From contig NZ_CP048829.1 of NCBI RefSeq assembly GCF_019355395.1, forward strand, positions 3,141,001 through 3,205,000: a stretch of 64,000 bases of DNA. The letters run 5' to 3'. Each line of letters opens with the position of its first letter. Position 1 is the stretch's first letter. Under the pieces are notes generated by a model. It saw nothing but the letters and a program-made list of their open reading frames with translations, searched no databases and had not been told where the DNA came from. Both the position numbers and the translations under genes were made by a program. Positions 9,345 to 17,360 of the stretch are shown in pieces. This DNA is from Chordicoccus furentiruminis (GTDB lineage Bacteria > Bacillota > Clostridia > Lachnospirales > Lachnospiraceae).

Positions 9345-10469
9345 ATGAAGATTCGATTGGAGAACCTGACAAAAGTATACCCGTCAGGCGGACGGCGGAA
9401 CCGGTCGGAGGTGACAGCCGTAAGCCGTCTCAGCTATGAGATTCCGGACGGAGAGCTGGTGGGGCTTCTGGGTCCTTCCGGCTGCGGAAAGAGCACGACG
9501 CTGAATCTGATCTGCGGGCTGGAGAAGCCGACGGAGGGGAGGATCTTCTTCGGTGAAGAGGACGTGACGGACCTGCCGGCGGAAAAAAGAGGCGTCGGCA
9601 TGGTATTTCAGAGCTACGCGCTCTATCCCCATCTGACCGTGCATGACAACATTGTCTTTCCGCTTGAGAACCGGAAAGGGGCGGACAGGCTGACGAAGGA
9701 GCAGATGGAGGAGAAGGCGCTGGAAGTGGCCCGGCTCGTGCAGATCGAGGATCTGATGGACCGGAAGCCGGGCGAGATGTCCGGGGGTCAGCAGCAGCGG
9801 GTCGCGATCGCCCGCGCGCTGGTGAAGCGCCCGCGCGTGCTGCTTCTCGACGAACCGCTGTCGAATCTGGATGCCAGGCTCCGTCTGAGGACAAGGGAGG
9901 AGATCCGCCGGATTCAGCGTGAGACCGGCATCACGACGGTCTTCGTCACGCATGATCAGGAGGAGGCGATGAGCATCTGTGACCAGATCCTCGTGATGAA
10001 CGCCGGCGTCATGCAGCAGTCGGGGAGGCCGCAGGACGTCTACGATCATCCCCGGAACCTCTTCGTCGCCCGGTTTCTCGGAAATCCCGCCATCAATGTC
10101 TTTGAGGGCAGACTGGAGAAAGGCACTGTCCTGCTGGGAAAGGATGCCATCGGCCGGATGGAAGGAGTCCCCGATCAGGATCTCTGGGTCGGGATCCGTC
10201 CGGAAGGCTTTGTCCCGGATCCGGAGGGTCCGCTTCGCTGCCGGATGAAGGCCGTGGAGGTGATGGGACGCGATACGACGATTCTCGCCTCTCATGATGC
10301 TGCGCCGGGCCAGACGATCCGGGCGATCGTGGACTCGGATGTCCGCCCGGACGGGGAAGCGGACGGCGTGCATTTCCGGATCAAGCCGCATAAATGCTTC
10401 CTTTTTTCAAAGGAAACAGAGGAAGCTGTCGGACCGGCGGAAGATGGGCGGGGGGAGAAGAGAGAATGA
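9345..10469 (+). CDS. Sugar-type ABC importer ATPase (MalK/UgpC/MsmX-like)
   Basis: ATPase of the CUT1 carbohydrate importer family, 374 residues. Walker A is GPSGCGKST, the Q-loop is MVFQSYALYPH, the signature is MSGGQQQRVAIARAL, Walker B is VLLLDEPLSNLD and the switch region is FVTHDQEEAMS. The C-terminal 140 residues form the TOBE/MOP-like regulatory extension, containing WVGIRPEGF. It is placed first in an operon with two permeases and a binding protein, whereas many clostridial sugar importers rely on a shared remote MsmX. Its stop overlaps the next start (ATGA). Confidence 0.92.
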   Translation: MKIRLENLTKVYPSGGRRNRSEVTAVSRLSYEIPDGELVGLLGPSGCGKSTTLNLICGLEKPTEGRIFFGEEDVTDLPAEKRGVGMVFQSYALYPHLTVHDNIVFPLENRKGADRLTKEQMEEKALEVARLVQIEDLMDRKPGEMSGGQQQRVAIARALVKRPRVLLLDEPLSNLDARLRLRTREEIRRIQRETGITTVFVTHDQEEAMSICDQILVMNAGVMQQSGRPQDVYDHPRNLFVARFLGNPAINVFEGRLEKGTVLLGKDAIGRMEGVPDQDLWVGIRPEGFVPDPEGPLRCRMKAVEVMGRDTTILASHDAAPGQTIRAIVDSDVRPDGEADGVHFRIKPHKCFLFSKETEEAVGPAEDGRGEKRE

Positions 10470-11353
10470 AGAGATGGAAACCCTGGCTGTATCTCCTTCC
10501 GGCGCTGCTTTTTCTGGCGGTTTTTCTCGTCTATCCGCTGATCGACGTCTGCGTCTACTCGCTTCAGGAGGGGTACAATTCGGCCTCGCAGCAGTCATTC
10601 GGGACGGGGCTGTACAACTTTGCCTATGTGCTCCGGGACCCCTATTTCCTTCAGGCACTGCGCAATACGTTTCTGCTTGTCGTGATCACGGTGCCTCTCT
10701 CGACCATGCTTGCGCTGCTTCTGGCGATGGGGCTCCGCTCGATCAGGCCGCTTCGGGAGCTGTTTCAGACGATTTTCTTCCTTCCTTATGTGACGAACAC
10801 GCTGGCGGTGGGGCTCGTCTTCATGATCCTCTTCAAGAAGACAGCCTACACCGACGGCCTGGTCAATCTGATCATCCGGTGGTTCGGCGGACCGTCCGTT
10901 GACTTTATCGATGGGCCTTATGCCGCGCGGATGTTCGTGATGTGCTTCTATACGATCTGGGTCGTGCTTCCGTTCAAGGTTCTGATTCTGACCAGCGCGC
11001 TGGCTTCGGTGAATCCGGATTACTACAAGGCAGCGCGTGTGGACGGTACCTCCGCCTTCCGGACATTCCGGAAGATCACGCTCCCGATGATATCGCCGAT
11101 GCTGTTTTATCTCGTGATAACGGGATTTATCGGCGCTTTCAAGGCATACAGCGACGAGGTGGCGATCTTCGGAACCAATCTGAACGCGGCGGGGATGAAT
11201 ACGATCGTCGGCTATGTGTACGACATGCTCTACGGCGACGGAGGAGGTTATCCTTCCTATGCGTCGGCGGCGGCCCTTATTCTTTTCGCAATCATTCTGA
11301 CGATCACCTGCATCAATCTGACGGTGAGCAGGAAGGCGGTGTATCATGGCTGA
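10466..11353 (+). CDS. Sugar ABC transporter permease, MalF-like
   Basis: First inner-membrane subunit of the CUT1 importer, 295 residues, six predicted helices. I use the ATG at 10466, not the longer upstream reading, because it overlaps the ATPase stop as ATGA, has GGGGGAG upstream, and opens with a basic stretch then a hydrophobic helix. The EAA loop that contacts the ATPase is visible as DYYKAARVDGTSAFRTFRKI followed by TLPM. It overlaps the next permease gene by eight bases. Confidence 0.92.
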   Translation: MKRWKPWLYLLPALLFLAVFLVYPLIDVCVYSLQEGYNSASQQSFGTGLYNFAYVLRDPYFLQALRNTFLLVVITVPLSTMLALLLAMGLRSIRPLRELFQTIFFLPYVTNTLAVGLVFMILFKKTAYTDGLVNLIIRWFGGPSVDFIDGPYAARMFVMCFYTIWVVLPFKVLILTSALASVNPDYYKAARVDGTSAFRTFRKITLPMISPMLFYLVITGFIGAFKAYSDEVAIFGTNLNAAGMNTIVGYVYDMLYGDGGGYPSYASAAALILFAIILTITCINLTVSRKAVYHG

Positions 11354-12203
11354 CTACGGACGGACCGGCCGTGCCGGGTCGGGGGCTAAGCGCGCGGCTG
11401 TCTATGCGCTCCTTTCCCTGTGGGCGCTCGTTGTACTTTTTCCGTTCTACTGGATGATTCTCACCTCGGTGAAGAGCTACAGCTCCTATAACTCGGAATC
11501 CATACCGAAGCTGTACGCCGCTTCCCCGACGCTTAAGAATTACGCAGACGCCTTCTCACAGGTGCCGCTGGCACGCTATCTTCTGAATACGGTATTGTTC
11601 GCCGGCGTCACGACGGCGCTGATGATGGCTGTCAGTGTGCTGGCGGCTTTCGCATTCGCCCGACTCGAATTTCGCGGGAAGAATCTGCTTTTCACCTGCT
11701 TTCTTGCGCTGATGATGATTCCGAACGAGCTTGTGATGATCACGAACTATGTGACGGTCACGGATCTGGGTCTTCGCAACTCTTTCCCGGGACTCATTCT
11801 TCCGTCGGTCACATCCGTGTTCTATATCTATCTTCTGAAGGAAAATTTTGAGCAGGTGCCGGATGAGCTCTACAGGGTTTCGAAGGTTGACGGCACGTCG
11901 GATTTCCGCTATCTGACCCGGGTGCTGCTTCCGATCTGCAGGCCGACGGTCGTCACGATCCTGATCCTCAAGATCATCGAGTGCTGGAATTCCTATATCT
12001 GGCCCAGGCTGATCACCGACGACAAGGCGTATTTCCTTGTATCCAACGGAATTCAGGAGATCCGGGAGAACGGTTTCGGAAGAGAGAACATTCCGGCCAT
12101 GATGGCGGCGGTCGTCGTCATCTCCGTGCCTCTGATTGTGTTGTTTCTGCTTTTCCACAGGCAGATCATGGAAGGCGTCTCGAGAGGAGGCACGAAGGGA
12201 TGA
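11346..12203 (+). CDS. Sugar ABC transporter permease, MalG-like
   Basis: Second permease of the CUT1 importer, 285 residues, six predicted helices. The N-terminal motif FPFYWMILTSVKS and the EAA loop ELYRVSKVDGTSDFRYLTRV then LLPICRP are typical of MalG/UgpE-type subunits. The start overlaps the previous gene and its stop overlaps the binding-protein start (ATGA), so all four genes of this operon are translationally coupled. Confidence 0.92.
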   Translation: MADYGRTGRAGSGAKRAAVYALLSLWALVVLFPFYWMILTSVKSYSSYNSESIPKLYAASPTLKNYADAFSQVPLARYLLNTVLFAGVTTALMMAVSVLAAFAFARLEFRGKNLLFTCFLALMMIPNELVMITNYVTVTDLGLRNSFPGLILPSVTSVFYIYLLKENFEQVPDELYRVSKVDGTSDFRYLTRVLLPICRPTVVTILILKIIECWNSYIWPRLITDDKAYFLVSNGIQEIRENGFGRENIPAMMAAVVVISVPLIVLFLLFHRQIMEGVSRGGTKG

Positions 12204-13813
12204 GACACGGAAGGCGGATGACGGCGGCTTTTATCGCCGCAGCGCTTGCGGCAGGCACGCTGTCGCTGACCGGCTGTCACGGCGCAAAAATCACGGGGAA
12301 ATTTGAAGTGCCTGCGGAGCTTGACACGAAGAGGGAGAGAACGGTTACCTTCTGGGCGAAGAACGACACCAACAAAGCGCAGACCGATGTCTACAATCAG
12401 GCGATCCGGGATTTTGAAGCCCTTTATCCGTCGATTCATGTGCGGATGAAGCTGTATACCGATTACGGCAGGATCTACAATGACGTCATCACCAATATCC
12501 CGACCGGAACCACGCCGGATGTCTGCATCACCTATCCGGACCATATCGCGACCTATCTGACCGGAACGAATGTGGTGGTGCCGCTTGATGAACTGATGGA
12601 GGATCCGTCCTACGGGCTCGGCGGATCGGACCTTCTCTTTGACGGGGCGAAAAAGGATGAGATCATCCGCGCCTTTCTCAATGAGTGCCGTCTCGACGGG
12701 GCCTGCTATGCGCTGCCGTTCATGCGTTCCACCGAAGCCTGCTATGTGAATCAGACGTATGTGGAAAAGCTGGGATTCACGCTTCCGGAGACACTGACCT
12801 GGGATTTTATCTGGAAGGTTTCCGAGGCCGCGATGGAGAAGAACCGGGACGGAACATACAAGGTCAACGGTCAGAAGGTGATGATCCCGTTCATCTACAA
12901 GTCGACCGACAACATGATGATCCAGATGCTCCGGCAGAAGGAAGCCGGCTATTCAACGGACGAAGGAAAGGTTGAGCTCTTCAACGGCACGACGGAGGAT
13001 CTTCTGATGCGGATCGGAAAGTACGTAAAGTCCGGCGTCTTTTCGACATTCAAAGTCTCCGGCTATCCGGCCAATTTTCTGAATGCGGGGCAGTGCATTT
13101 TCGCCGTGGATTCCACGGCCGGTTCGACCTGGATGGGTAGCGGCGCGCCGCTGATGGATATCGCATCAGACAAGGTTGTCCGGTTTCAGACGGCAGTCCG
13201 GTCTGTGCCGCAGTACGATCCGGATAAGCCGCAGATGATTTCCCAGGGACCGTCGATCTGTCTGTTCAATCACAGCGATCCGCAGGATGTGCTGGCCGGC
13301 TGGCTGTTCGCCCAGTTTCTTCTGACGGATAAGGTTCAGATCGCCTACGCCAAAACGGAAGGCTACGTGCCCGTCACCGAGGGCGCCAGAGCGAGCCGTG
13401 CGTATCAGACCTATCTGAAAGAGGCCGGGCAGGACGGAAAAGAGCACTACGCGGTCAAGATGGAAGCGACGAAGCTTTTGCTTGAACACACGGATGACAC
13501 GTTCACGACGCCGGTCTTCAACGGCTCCGCCTCCCTCCGCGACGCGGCCGGCCAGACAATCGAGGAAGTGACCAAGGCGGCGAGGAGGAGGACGAAGATC
13601 AGCCGGTCTTTCGTGAAGAGCGTGTTCGGGAAGGTGAAGAAGCTGGACCATCTGGATCAGATCCGCGAAACGGACGAGCGGGAGGAAAAGCAGGATCTCG
13701 GACCGATGCCGGCCGCTTCGAAGGCACTGCTGTGTACGCTGGCGGCTGTCTGGATGCTTCTGATCGGATTCTGGATCGCCGAGAGGCACCGCACACGGAG
13801 AGTGGGGAAGTGA
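12200..13813 (+). CDS. Sugar-type ABC solute-binding lipoprotein with C-terminal membrane helix
   Basis: Extracellular solute-binding protein (family 1 type) of the preceding importer, 537 residues. The true start is the ATG at 12200 overlapping the permease stop, after GAAGGGA. The signal ends in the lipobox LTGC. Binding-protein features include VTFWAKNDTN, NDVITNIPTGTTPDVCITYP and FMRSTEACYVN. The odd part is the C terminus: after a basic, charged linker (about residues 450-505) there is a hydrophobic helix (about ALLCTLAAVWMLLIGFWIA) and a basic tail, RHRTRRVGK. A protein held by both an N-terminal lipid and a C-terminal helix is unusual for this family. The ligand is unknown. Confidence 0.85.
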   Translation: MRHGRRMTAAFIAAALAAGTLSLTGCHGAKITGKFEVPAELDTKRERTVTFWAKNDTNKAQTDVYNQAIRDFEALYPSIHVRMKLYTDYGRIYNDVITNIPTGTTPDVCITYPDHIATYLTGTNVVVPLDELMEDPSYGLGGSDLLFDGAKKDEIIRAFLNECRLDGACYALPFMRSTEACYVNQTYVEKLGFTLPETLTWDFIWKVSEAAMEKNRDGTYKVNGQKVMIPFIYKSTDNMMIQMLRQKEAGYSTDEGKVELFNGTTEDLLMRIGKYVKSGVFSTFKVSGYPANFLNAGQCIFAVDSTAGSTWMGSGAPLMDIASDKVVRFQTAVRSVPQYDPDKPQMISQGPSICLFNHSDPQDVLAGWLFAQFLLTDKVQIAYAKTEGYVPVTEGARASRAYQTYLKEAGQDGKEHYAVKMEATKLLLEHTDDTFTTPVFNGSASLRDAAGQTIEEVTKAARRRTKISRSFVKSVFGKVKKLDHLDQIRETDEREEKQDLGPMPAASKALLCTLAAVWMLLIGFWIAERHRTRRVGK

Positions 13814-13846
13814 CCGTCCCGGTGACGCAGAGCTGTCAACAGATTG

Positions 13847-13875
13847 TTGCGAAACTGTGAACAACGTGTTATAGT
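13847..13875 (+). promoter_or_regulatory. Candidate promoter for the repeat lipoprotein gene
   Basis: TTGCGA and TATAGT are separated by exactly 17 bases. A GC-rich inverted repeat (GGGCCGGCCGCG region, about 13901-13938) lies in the leader between the promoter and the start codon. Confidence 0.65.
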
Positions 13876-13957
13876 TCGGCTTATGAAACTATTATGAAAG
13901 GCGGGGCCGGCCGCGTCCGTTCGCGGCGGCCCGCCGGAAGAAAGGGAGCAGATATTT

Positions 13958-15646
13958 ATGAAGAAGAAAGTCGTTATGCTGCTTGTCTCAGCGATGGTGA
14001 TCGGGCTCGCCGGATGCGGAGCGTCTGAGTCCGGATCGGGCAAGACAGCCACAAGCGGAACGGTTTCGTCCGGTACGGCGGCATCAGGCGCCGCTGCGTC
14101 GGCGTCGTCCGTTTCCGTGACATCCGGGACCGCATCCTCCAGCACGGCATCATCGTCACCGGCGGCGGCATCGAGCGCGGCGGAAACGCCGGCAGCGAGC
14201 AGCACAGCCTCCAGCACGGCATCATCGGCCCCGGCGGCGGTATCGAGCGCGGCGGAAGCGCCGGCAGCGAGCAGCACAGCCTCCAGCACGGCATCATCGG
14301 CCCCGGCGGCGGCATCGAGTGCGGCGGAAGCGCCGGCGGCGAGCACAGTGTCCAGCACGGTATCGAGCGCACCGGCGGCGGCATCGAGCGCGGCGGAAGC
14401 GCCGGCAGCGAGCAGCACATCCTCCAGCACGGCATCATCGGCCCCGGCGGCGGCATCGAGCGCGGCGGAAACGCCGGCAGCGAGCAGCACAGCCTCCAGC
14501 ACGGCATCATCGGCACCGGCGGCGGCATCGAGTGCGGCGGAAGCGCCGGCGGCGAGCACAGCGTCCAGCACGGTATCGAGCGCACCGGCAGCGGCATCGA
14601 GCGCGGCGGAAGCGCCGGCAGCGAGCAGCACAGCCTCCAGCACGGTATCATCGGCGCCGGCGGCCGCGTCGAGCGCGGCGGAAGCGCCGGCGGCGAGCAC
14701 AGCGTCCAGCACGGCATCATCGGCCCCGGCAGCGGTTTCGAGCGCGGTGGAAGCACCAGCGGCGAGCACAGCGTCCAGCACGGTATCGAGTGCACCGGCG
14801 GCCGCGTCGAGCGCGGCGGAAGTGCCGGCGGCGAGCACAGCGTCCAGCACGGCATCATCCGCACCGGCGGCCGTCTCCGGAGCGGAGACCGTTTCGGGTG
14901 CGGAATCCGCAGAGTCCGGAGCGGAAGCCGTTTTCCCGGCTGAGCCGATGACCTATGCGCAGTATCAGGCTGCCGCGGTCAATGATCCGGTCACGGTGGA
15001 AACCTATGTACAGGCGAAACAGTCCTGGTATGAGGACAAGGCATCCGTCTACGCCCAGAGCAGGGACGGGGCATACTTCCTGTATGATATGGCCTGCTCC
15101 GAGGACGATTACGACAAGCTGACAGTGGGCCAGAAGATCCGCGTTTCCGGCTACAAGGCAGAATGGTCTGGCGAAGTGGAGATTCAGGACGCGACCTTCG
15201 AGATCGAGGACGGCAGCTATGTCGCGCCGGTCACGGATGTCACGGACCAGCTCGGCAAAGACAGCCTTCAGGACTACATGAACCAGTATGTTTCCTTCAA
15301 GGGCATGACCATCGAGGCGAGAAAGGACGCTGACGGCAAGGAGGTACCGTTCCTCTACAATTATGACGGTTCCGGTACGGAAGGCGACGATCTCTACTTC
15401 AACGCCTCGCGTGACGGCAAGACCTATACCTTCACCATTGAATCCTACCTCACGGACAAGGATTCAGACGTCTACAAAGCGGTGAAGAACCTCAAGATCG
15501 GCGATACCGTCGACATGGAGGGCTTCCTTTACTGGTATGAGGGCGCCAACCCGCACATCACATCCATCAAGGCCGCGTCCTCTGACTCTTCCGCGGCGGA
15601 GACGGTGGAGTCCGCTGCATCCTCAGCCGCTTCCTCGCTCTCATAA
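13958..15646 (+). CDS. Ala/Ser-repeat surface lipoprotein with OB-fold-like C-terminal domains
   Basis: Predicted secreted lipoprotein, 562 residues, with a signal ending in LAGC (Cys20). Residues 21-68 are Ser/Thr/Gly/Ala-rich. Residues 69-303 are ten tandem units of 23 or 24 residues of the form AAASSAAEAPAAS then STASSTASSAP. After a short Gly/Ser/Glu linker, residues 330-545 form two beta-rich modules resembling OB-fold lipoprotein domains (VTVETYVQAKQSWYEDKA; IGDTVDMEGFLYWYEG). The repeats probably act as a flexible stalk holding the C-terminal domain away from the cell; this role is inference. The gene stands alone between its own promoter and terminator. RBS: AAGGGAG, 11 bases upstream. 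Confidence 0.8.
   Translation: MKKKVVMLLVSAMVIGLAGCGASESGSGKTATSGTVSSGTAASGAAASASSVSVTSGTASSSTASSSPAAASSAAETPAASSTASSTASSAPAAVSSAAEAPAASSTASSTASSAPAAASSAAEAPAASTVSSTVSSAPAAASSAAEAPAASSTSSSTASSAPAAASSAAETPAASSTASSTASSAPAAASSAAEAPAASTASSTVSSAPAAASSAAEAPAASSTASSTVSSAPAAASSAAEAPAASTASSTASSAPAAVSSAVEAPAASTASSTVSSAPAAASSAAEVPAASTASSTASSAPAAVSGAETVSGAESAESGAEAVFPAEPMTYAQYQAAAVNDPVTVETYVQAKQSWYEDKASVYAQSRDGAYFLYDMACSEDDYDKLTVGQKIRVSGYKAEWSGEVEIQDATFEIEDGSYVAPVTDVTDQLGKDSLQDYMNQYVSFKGMTIEARKDADGKEVPFLYNYDGSGTEGDDLYFNASRDGKTYTFTIESYLTDKDSDVYKAVKNLKIGDTVDMEGFLYWYEGANPHITSIKAASSDSSAAETVESAASSAASSLS
14162..14866 (+). repeat. Tandem coding repeat, ten units of 69 or 72 bp
   Basis: Units 1, 2, 4, 5 and 7 encode 24 residues and units 3, 6, 8, 9 and 10 encode 23 residues. 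They differ by the loss of one Ser codon and by a few Ala/Val, Ala/Thr and Ser/Ala changes. Near-identity at the DNA level suggests recent expansion by slippage or recombination, so copy number may vary between strains. Confidence 0.9.
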
Positions 15647-15683
15647 GCGGGCATAAGGCGGCGCAGGCTGCAGACCATAATGA

Positions 15684-15720
15684 AAAGAAGACCGTCCGGG
15701 TAAACCGGGCGGTCTTCTTT
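15684..15720 (+). terminator. Terminator after repeat lipoprotein gene
   Basis: Stem AAAGAAGACCG with CGGTCTTCTTT and an inner CCGGG/CCCGG-type pairing. It ends in a T-rich arm 38 bases after the stop. Confidence 0.8.
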
Positions 15721-15805
15721 AAGAAAATGCGATCAGAACCGAGATACAGCAGAATTTCCGGAGCCTGCCTTCTCTGTCCGGGATTCCGGACGGAATGTCA
15801 CAGCA

Positions 15806-15860
15806 AAAGCGGACCGGATCACCGCCGTCAACATGACAGCCAGTGATCCGGTCCGCTTTA
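15806..15860 (-). terminator. Bidirectional terminator, mainly of tRNA-Pro
   Basis: Inverted repeat of about 17 bp, arms AAAGCGGACCGGATCAC and GTGATCCGGTCCGCTTT, with a loop of about 20 bases. On the minus strand it follows the tRNA by five bases and ends in TTTT. Confidence 0.75.
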
Positions 15861-15864
15861 TCCG

Positions 15865-15938
15865 TCGGGGCAGCGAGATTCGAACTCGCGACCTCACGGC
15901 CCCCAGCCGTGCGCGCTACCAAGCTACGCCATACCCCG
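15865..15938 (-). tRNA. tRNA-Pro, anticodon GGG
   Basis: The minus strand folds into a complete 74-base cloverleaf. The acceptor arm is CGGGGTA with TGCCCCG, the D-arm GCGT...GCGC, the anticodon arm CACGG with CCGTG around the loop CTGGGGG (anticodon GGG), and the T-arm GCGAG TTCGAAT CTCGC. The discriminator base is A. CCA is not encoded. Confidence 0.95.
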
Positions 15939-15948
15939 TACCTGATAA

Positions 15949-15977
15949 ACTATACACAATACGCCTCAAAAATGCAA
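15949..15977 (-). promoter_or_regulatory. Promoter of tRNA-Pro
   Basis: On the minus strand TTGCAT and TATAGT are separated by 17 bases. The -10 box ends 11 bases before the mature tRNA 5' end. Confidence 0.7.
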
Positions 15978-16017
15978 GAGAGAAATCTCTGGCGGTTTTC
16001 ACGGCGTCAAGCTGTTT

Positions 16018-16048
16018 TTGCCTTTTGTCGGACGATCTATGATATACT
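16018..16048 (+). promoter_or_regulatory. Candidate promoter for SPFH protein gene
   Basis: TTGCCT and TATACT are separated by 19 bases, longer than the usual 17, about 60 bases before the start codon. Confidence 0.4.
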
Positions 16049-16107
16049 GAAAAAGGTTCCGCGCGTTTGAACGCGCCAGTGCGTTTACTTTGGAAGGAGG
16101 ATACAGT

Positions 16108-17187
16108 ATGGGAATGGGAGGTGTGCTGCTGCTCATCGTGGCAGTCCTTGTCATCTGGGCGGTCATCGCGAATGTCCGCATCGTGCCGCAGGGGCAGGCA
16201 TATGTCATCGAGAGCTTCGGACGGTTCAAGGCGGTCTGGGAGGCGGGGCTTCACCTGAAGATTCCTTTCTTCGAGCGGATCGTCAGAAAGGTCTCGCTCA
16301 AGGAGCAGGTGCTTGATTTTCCGCCGCAGCCGGTCATCACGAAGGACAATGTCACCATGAAGATCGACTCGGTGGTCTTCGCGAGAGTATTTGATCCGCG
16401 TCTGTATACCTACGGCGTGGAAAGCCCGATATCGGGTCTTCAGAATCTTTCCGCGACGACGCTCCGCAACATCATCGGCGAGATGGAACTGGATCAGACG
16501 CTGACCAGCCGCGATGAGATCAACGGCAAGCTCCAGGCGATTCTCGATGAAGCGACGGATCCCTGGGGCATCAAGGTGACGCGTGTGGAGATCAAGAACA
16601 TTACGCCGCCGAAGGAAATCGAAGAGGTCATGACAAAACAGATGCGCGCCGAGCGCGAGCGCCGTCAGACCGTGCTTGAGGCTCAGGCGCATCAGGAAGC
16701 GGTCGTTTCCAGGGCGGAGGGCGACAAGAAGGCGAAGATCCTTTCCGCTGAGGCGGAGAGGGACGCGCAGATCGCGCTGGCGGAAGGCCGGGCGAAGTCC
16801 ATCGAACTGGTTTACGAAGCGGAGGCGGAAGGTCTCCGGAAACTGAAGGAGGCCAATATTTCCGAACAGGTCCTGAAGCTGAAAGGTCTGGAGGCGCTGA
16901 AGGATGTCTCGGACGGGCGCGCGACCAAAATCTACATGCCGTCCGATCTGGCTTCCATCATCTCGACACTCGGAGTGGCCGGAGAGGCACTGGGCGTCGG
17001 CGATGCAACGCCGGTCAGCCGCAGTGCGAAGCCGGTTCCTCCGATGCCCGTCGATCCCTGCATCAGCGAGGAGACCGGCAGGGGCGGACGGGAAGCGGCG
17101 GCGGCTTCCGCGGCAATCAACGCTTCCGTGATGGGGGATGAGTACCGCGCGGACGACGAGGATGCGGTGAATCCGAAGGACCGCTGA
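16108..17187 (+). CDS. SPFH-domain membrane protein (stomatin/QmcA-like)
   Basis: Membrane-anchored scaffold of the SPFH (stomatin, prohibitin, flotillin, HflK/C) family, 359 residues. The ATG at 16108 is chosen because GGAGG lies 8 bases upstream. One N-terminal helix (about residues 4-24) is followed by the SPFH domain (VPQGQAYVIESFGRF; LRNIIGEMELDQTL) and a long Glu/Ala-rich coiled coil (EVMTKQMRAERERRQ). The last 60 residues are poorly conserved. Such proteins organise membrane domains and proteases. No NfeD partner gene is adjacent, although many bacterial family members have one. Confidence 0.9.
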   Translation: MGMGGVLLLIVAVLVIWAVIANVRIVPQGQAYVIESFGRFKAVWEAGLHLKIPFFERIVRKVSLKEQVLDFPPQPVITKDNVTMKIDSVVFARVFDPRLYTYGVESPISGLQNLSATTLRNIIGEMELDQTLTSRDEINGKLQAILDEATDPWGIKVTRVEIKNITPPKEIEEVMTKQMRAERERRQTVLEAQAHQEAVVSRAEGDKKAKILSAEAERDAQIALAEGRAKSIELVYEAEAEGLRKLKEANISEQVLKLKGLEALKDVSDGRATKIYMPSDLASIISTLGVAGEALGVGDATPVSRSAKPVPPMPVDPCISEETGRGGREAAAASAAINASVMGDEYRADDEDAVNPKDR

Positions 17188-17230
17188 CCTGAAACGGACT
17201 TCCGTTCACAGGATTTTCAGCCTCATTTTA

Positions 17231-17259
17231 TTTACAATCCGGGCGTGATCGTGCATAAT
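17231..17259 (+). promoter_or_regulatory. Candidate promoter for M18 aminopeptidase gene
   Basis: TTTACA and CATAAT are separated by 17 bases, about 100 bases before the start. A CCGCGGG inverted repeat (about 17294-17313) follows in the leader. Confidence 0.6.
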
Positions 17260-17360
17260 TGACTGTCAGAGTCCGAAAAGTGAGTTTGATGCGCCGCGGG
17301 ATCGGACCCGCGGCGCAGGTTTTCTCTGAAGGACGATTCAGACGACAAGGAGAAGAGACG

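Noticed and set aside
13657-14850. Long minus-strand reading frame rich in Ala/Asp/Leu repeats
   Set aside because: It is the antisense shadow of the Ala/Ser repeat gene; the plus-strand product has a signal, promoter, ribosome site and terminator.
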